A stretch of 64,000 nucleotides of DNA from Chitinophaga pollutisoli (GTDB taxonomy: Bacteria > Bacteroidota > Bacteroidia > Chitinophagales > Chitinophagaceae), in assembly GCF_038396755.1 (NCBI RefSeq), contig NZ_CP149822.1, forward strand, positions 5,858,001 to 5,922,000. Reading direction: 5' to 3'. The first letter of the stretch is position 1. Each line of letters opens with the position of its first letter. The position numbers and the translations under genes were made by a program. The notes below the pieces were generated by a model. It was not told where the DNA came from. It saw nothing but the letters and a program-made list of their open reading frames with translations, and searched no databases. Below, one piece after another: positions 62,186-64,000 of the stretch.

Positions 62186-62991
62186 AGTTATCCAGCCTAC
62201 TTTTCGCGTTTCTGTATTTCCTTTGTGATGCCGATGCACAACAACTGCCAAGTGCCGGTCTGCTGATCAGGCCTGCCACGATTAATTACCAACTAGGCAA
62301 TGGGCAGACGGAGAATGCGCAGATCTTTATAATAAATAACCTACAGAAAAGTAAACAGTTTTCGGTTTATCTCAGCGACTGGATCCGCGATTCCCTTGGT
62401 GTACATGTTTATACGCCTCCTGGAGCCAATCCACGATCTTGTGCATCATGGATTACAATAGACAAAGACTTCCTGGAAATAGCCCCCGGCCAGACAGCTG
62501 TCCTAGACGTCCGGTTGCGGATACCAGATACGCCAAATGCCGCTACTGAGATGAAGTGGGCCATGTTGTTTTTGGAAACTACTGAGGAACAGGTTGTCGA
62601 AACAGATAACCAGGTGTATACAGTGGTCAATAACAAGGTTCGTGTGGGTATACATCTCTATCAAACGCCTCCGCAAGTCATACATAAAGATGTCCGAATC
62701 GTAGGGTTCAATCCACCGACCTGGAAAAGCAGGAGATGCCGGATCACATGTGTGAACTCAGGGGAAGTTCAACTAGAATGCACCAGTTACATCGAGCTTT
62801 CCAATTTGGAAACGGGCGTAAAAACAAGGATAGACGCTCCATTGTTCCCTTTGTTCCCAGATCAGCGAAGATTGGTGGAATTTGAACTGCCAATGGAACT
62901 TCCGCCGGGCAAATATTCCCTCGTTGGTGTAATAGATGCGGGGAAGGACGTTCCTTTGGAGGCTGTTCAGCAAGAAATTAATATTGAATGA
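62182..62991 (+). CDS. PapD-like periplasmic chaperone
   Basis: The 269-residue product has a signal peptide (MKLSSLLFAFLYFLCDADAQ) and two Ig-like domains. The first domain (LLIRPATINYQLGNGQTENA, QIFIINNLQKSKQFSVYLSD, then CASWITIDKDFLEIAPGQTA and VLDVRLRIP) follows the PapD pattern, where a fixed strand donates to an unfolded subunit. The classical Arg/Lys cleft residues cannot be assigned by eye. Context with the secreted subunit and usher-like barrel supports a chaperone-usher-type system. Coupled to the Crp/Fnr gene by start-stop overlap. Confidence 0.72.
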   Translation: MKLSSLLFAFLYFLCDADAQQLPSAGLLIRPATINYQLGNGQTENAQIFIINNLQKSKQFSVYLSDWIRDSLGVHVYTPPGANPRSCASWITIDKDFLEIAPGQTAVLDVRLRIPDTPNAATEMKWAMLFLETTEEQVVETDNQVYTVVNNKVRVGIHLYQTPPQVIHKDVRIVGFNPPTWKSRRCRITCVNSGEVQLECTSYIELSNLETGVKTRIDAPLFPLFPDQRRLVEFELPMELPPGKYSLVGVIDAGKDVPLEAVQQEINIE

Positions 62992-63411
62992 CCGGTAATT
63001 TAGCGACAATTATAAAGAGCCGGGTGGATCGTAAGTACATTGAAAATTCATTTTTGCTTCTTGCGTAATAAGCCGGTGAATTGCGCGGATTGCGGGAGAC
63101 TGATATCCATCAATATTTTGCCCATCAATATCATTGTTCCGTTGCCGAAAATAGTGAAAATTTGTATTGCATTAATACAGCGAATACGGATGAGGAGGCG
63201 GGAATTTGCACTGCCTGAGTTTTTACATAATTTGATGGCTCGCCTTTGGGCAATTTTGATCGCACCTTAATCGCGTTGATTTTTCGAGGTAACTAGTAAA
63301 ATCAGACATTATGAAAAAGGAATGGCATGAGGGTTTTCCCTGATGGGACCAGCAGAATGTAAGACGGAAAAACTATCAGAGGTTATTCTATATTCAGCTA
63401 AACTTATAATA
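62992..63411. other. 420-base region without a convincing gene
   Basis: An open frame at 63040-63270 (76 codons) has Met-Lys-Ile-His start but Arg/Leu-rich, unlike neighbours; I treat it as non-coding. No hairpin with T run or consensus promoter is clear. Confidence 0.5.
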
Positions 63412-63924
63412 ATGACAAGTTATAAATTGTTGCTACTTGCTATTAATGCAATAGCAGGAGCTACTATGCCGTTGCGCGCACAAGTGCGTGAGTTACCCGA
63501 AGTAACGGTGACGGCCAAGAATTATAAGTACCTTCGGTCCATAAACAGCAAAGAGGCGGCACAACCGGTTAAGCTGCTGGAGGCCAAGGCTGCCAGCTAC
63601 GATATCAAAAACTCGGAATATTACGAGGACGATAATGATACTTATTTCATTACTTTTTACCTGCCGGAAGGATATGTGCTGGCAGTTTATGATCAGGAAG
63701 GAAAGCTGTTAAGGACAGCCGAGAAATTCAAGAATATTGTCCTGCCGGCTTTGGTTCGAGCTTCCGTAGCCAAAAGATTCCCTAATTGGTCGATTTCAAA
63801 AGATATATATCTTGTTAAATTTGGTGACGAAGCCGGAGCCAAAATGCAATACAAATTACTGCTGGAGAATGGCAGCAAACGCATGCGTGTCAAGACAGAT
63901 GAAAATGGGGAATTTATCGATTGA
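63412..63924 (+). CDS. Secreted PepSY-like (DUF2874-type) protein
   Basis: The 170-residue product begins with a signal peptide (MTSYKLLLLAINAIAGATMP, then LRAQ) and a conserved-looking mature start RELPEVTVTAKNYKYLRSIN. The C-terminal part (YVLAVYDQEGKLLRTAEKFK, LPALVRASVAKRFPNWSISK, then DIYLVKFGDEAGAKMQYKLL) has the PepSY-like pattern common in Bacteroidota periplasmic proteins. Function unknown. I use ATG 63412; the frame is open from 63343 but that adds no signal. A terminator follows. Confidence 0.7.
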   Translation: MTSYKLLLLAINAIAGATMPLRAQVRELPEVTVTAKNYKYLRSINSKEAAQPVKLLEAKAASYDIKNSEYYEDDNDTYFITFYLPEGYVLAVYDQEGKLLRTAEKFKNIVLPALVRASVAKRFPNWSISKDIYLVKFGDEAGAKMQYKLLLENGSKRMRVKTDENGEFID

Positions 63925-63944
63925 TTAAGGATTCCCGACCTGCG

Positions 63945-63981
63945 GCATCGGTTCTCCCCTATTGGGAGGGCCGATGCTTTT
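63945..63981 (+). terminator. Rho-independent terminator
   Basis: GCATCGG (63945-63951) pairs with CCGATGC (63971-63977), with inner CTCCC/GGGAG pairs, followed by TTTT. Confidence 0.75.
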
Positions 63982-64000
63982 AAGTGGCTCTTGTCAATGT

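Noticed and set aside
63040..63270. 76-codon open frame with ATG
   Set aside because: Arg/Leu-rich composition, no signal or motif, no ribosome-binding or promoter context.

Overview
The window is chromosomal DNA of a Bacteroidota bacterium, most likely a Chitinophagaceae (Chitinophaga-like) member. The support is: promoters of the Bacteroidota type (TAnnTTTG, sometimes with TTTG about 19 bp upstream), a PUR-type DUF3276 protein, an exosortase N/VIT-protein pair, a LytS/LytTR two-component pair, an IntDOT-like integrase and an ISAon1-type IS remnant. Most of the window is GC-rich with dense coding; 44.2-49.8 kb is clearly AT-richer and is accessory DNA.

Layout. 0-9.9 kb: housekeeping genes (pruA fragment, prfB with a programmed frameshift, a TspO-like protein, pgi, DUF3276, an MsbA-like ABC exporter, purC, a Rof-like protein, MgtC family, EamA transporter). 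10-15.3 kb: a GT-C-like membrane glycosyltransferase diverging from a four-gene cassette (UbiA-type phosphoribosyltransferase, DprE1-like, DprE2-like, HAD phosphatase) that looks like a polyprenyl-phosphoryl-arabinose pathway. 15.4-25.9 kb: a second ABC exporter with a broken frame, a LytTR response regulator and its kinase, a 1733-residue helicase fusion, and an exonuclease/GIY-YIG protein. 26-42.6 kb: outer-membrane, channel and envelope genes, AsmA, MtfA-type peptidase, the XrtN exosortase with its probable substrate, a lipoprotein, a GH29 fucosidase, an acetyltransferase and an alpha/beta-hydrolase-like protein.

42.7-48.9 kb: a 6.2 kb integrated island at tRNA-Lys(TTT), bounded by a 15-bp direct repeat. 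It carries a tyrosine integrase, a RES-Xre toxin-antitoxin pair, two unknown genes, a long imperfect inverted repeat, and an XRE regulator followed by two translationally coupled SIR2-like proteins (one DUF4917-type). This last module is the best candidate for an undescribed defence system; RES and SIR2-like folds are both associated with NAD+ consumption.

48.9-64 kb: a decayed ISAon1 element, a KAS III/MaoC pair, a full arsenic operon (arsR, arsM, broken arsN-like gene, acr3, arsC, metallophosphoesterase, SigZ-like sigma factor) with two near-identical operators, a PAP2/haloperoxidase-like lipoprotein, an integrase fragment, and a surface-structure cluster (small secreted subunit, usher-like beta-barrel, Crp/Fnr regulator, PapD-like chaperone).

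Caveat: at least four genes (ABC exporter 15366-17137, lipoprotein 37297-39416, usher-like 58493-61207, arsN-like 52884-53361) are broken or mis-started by a single base, three of them at a G/C run one base short. Sequencing error in homopolymers is a real alternative to mutation. All family assignments are from reading the sequence; no database search was run.
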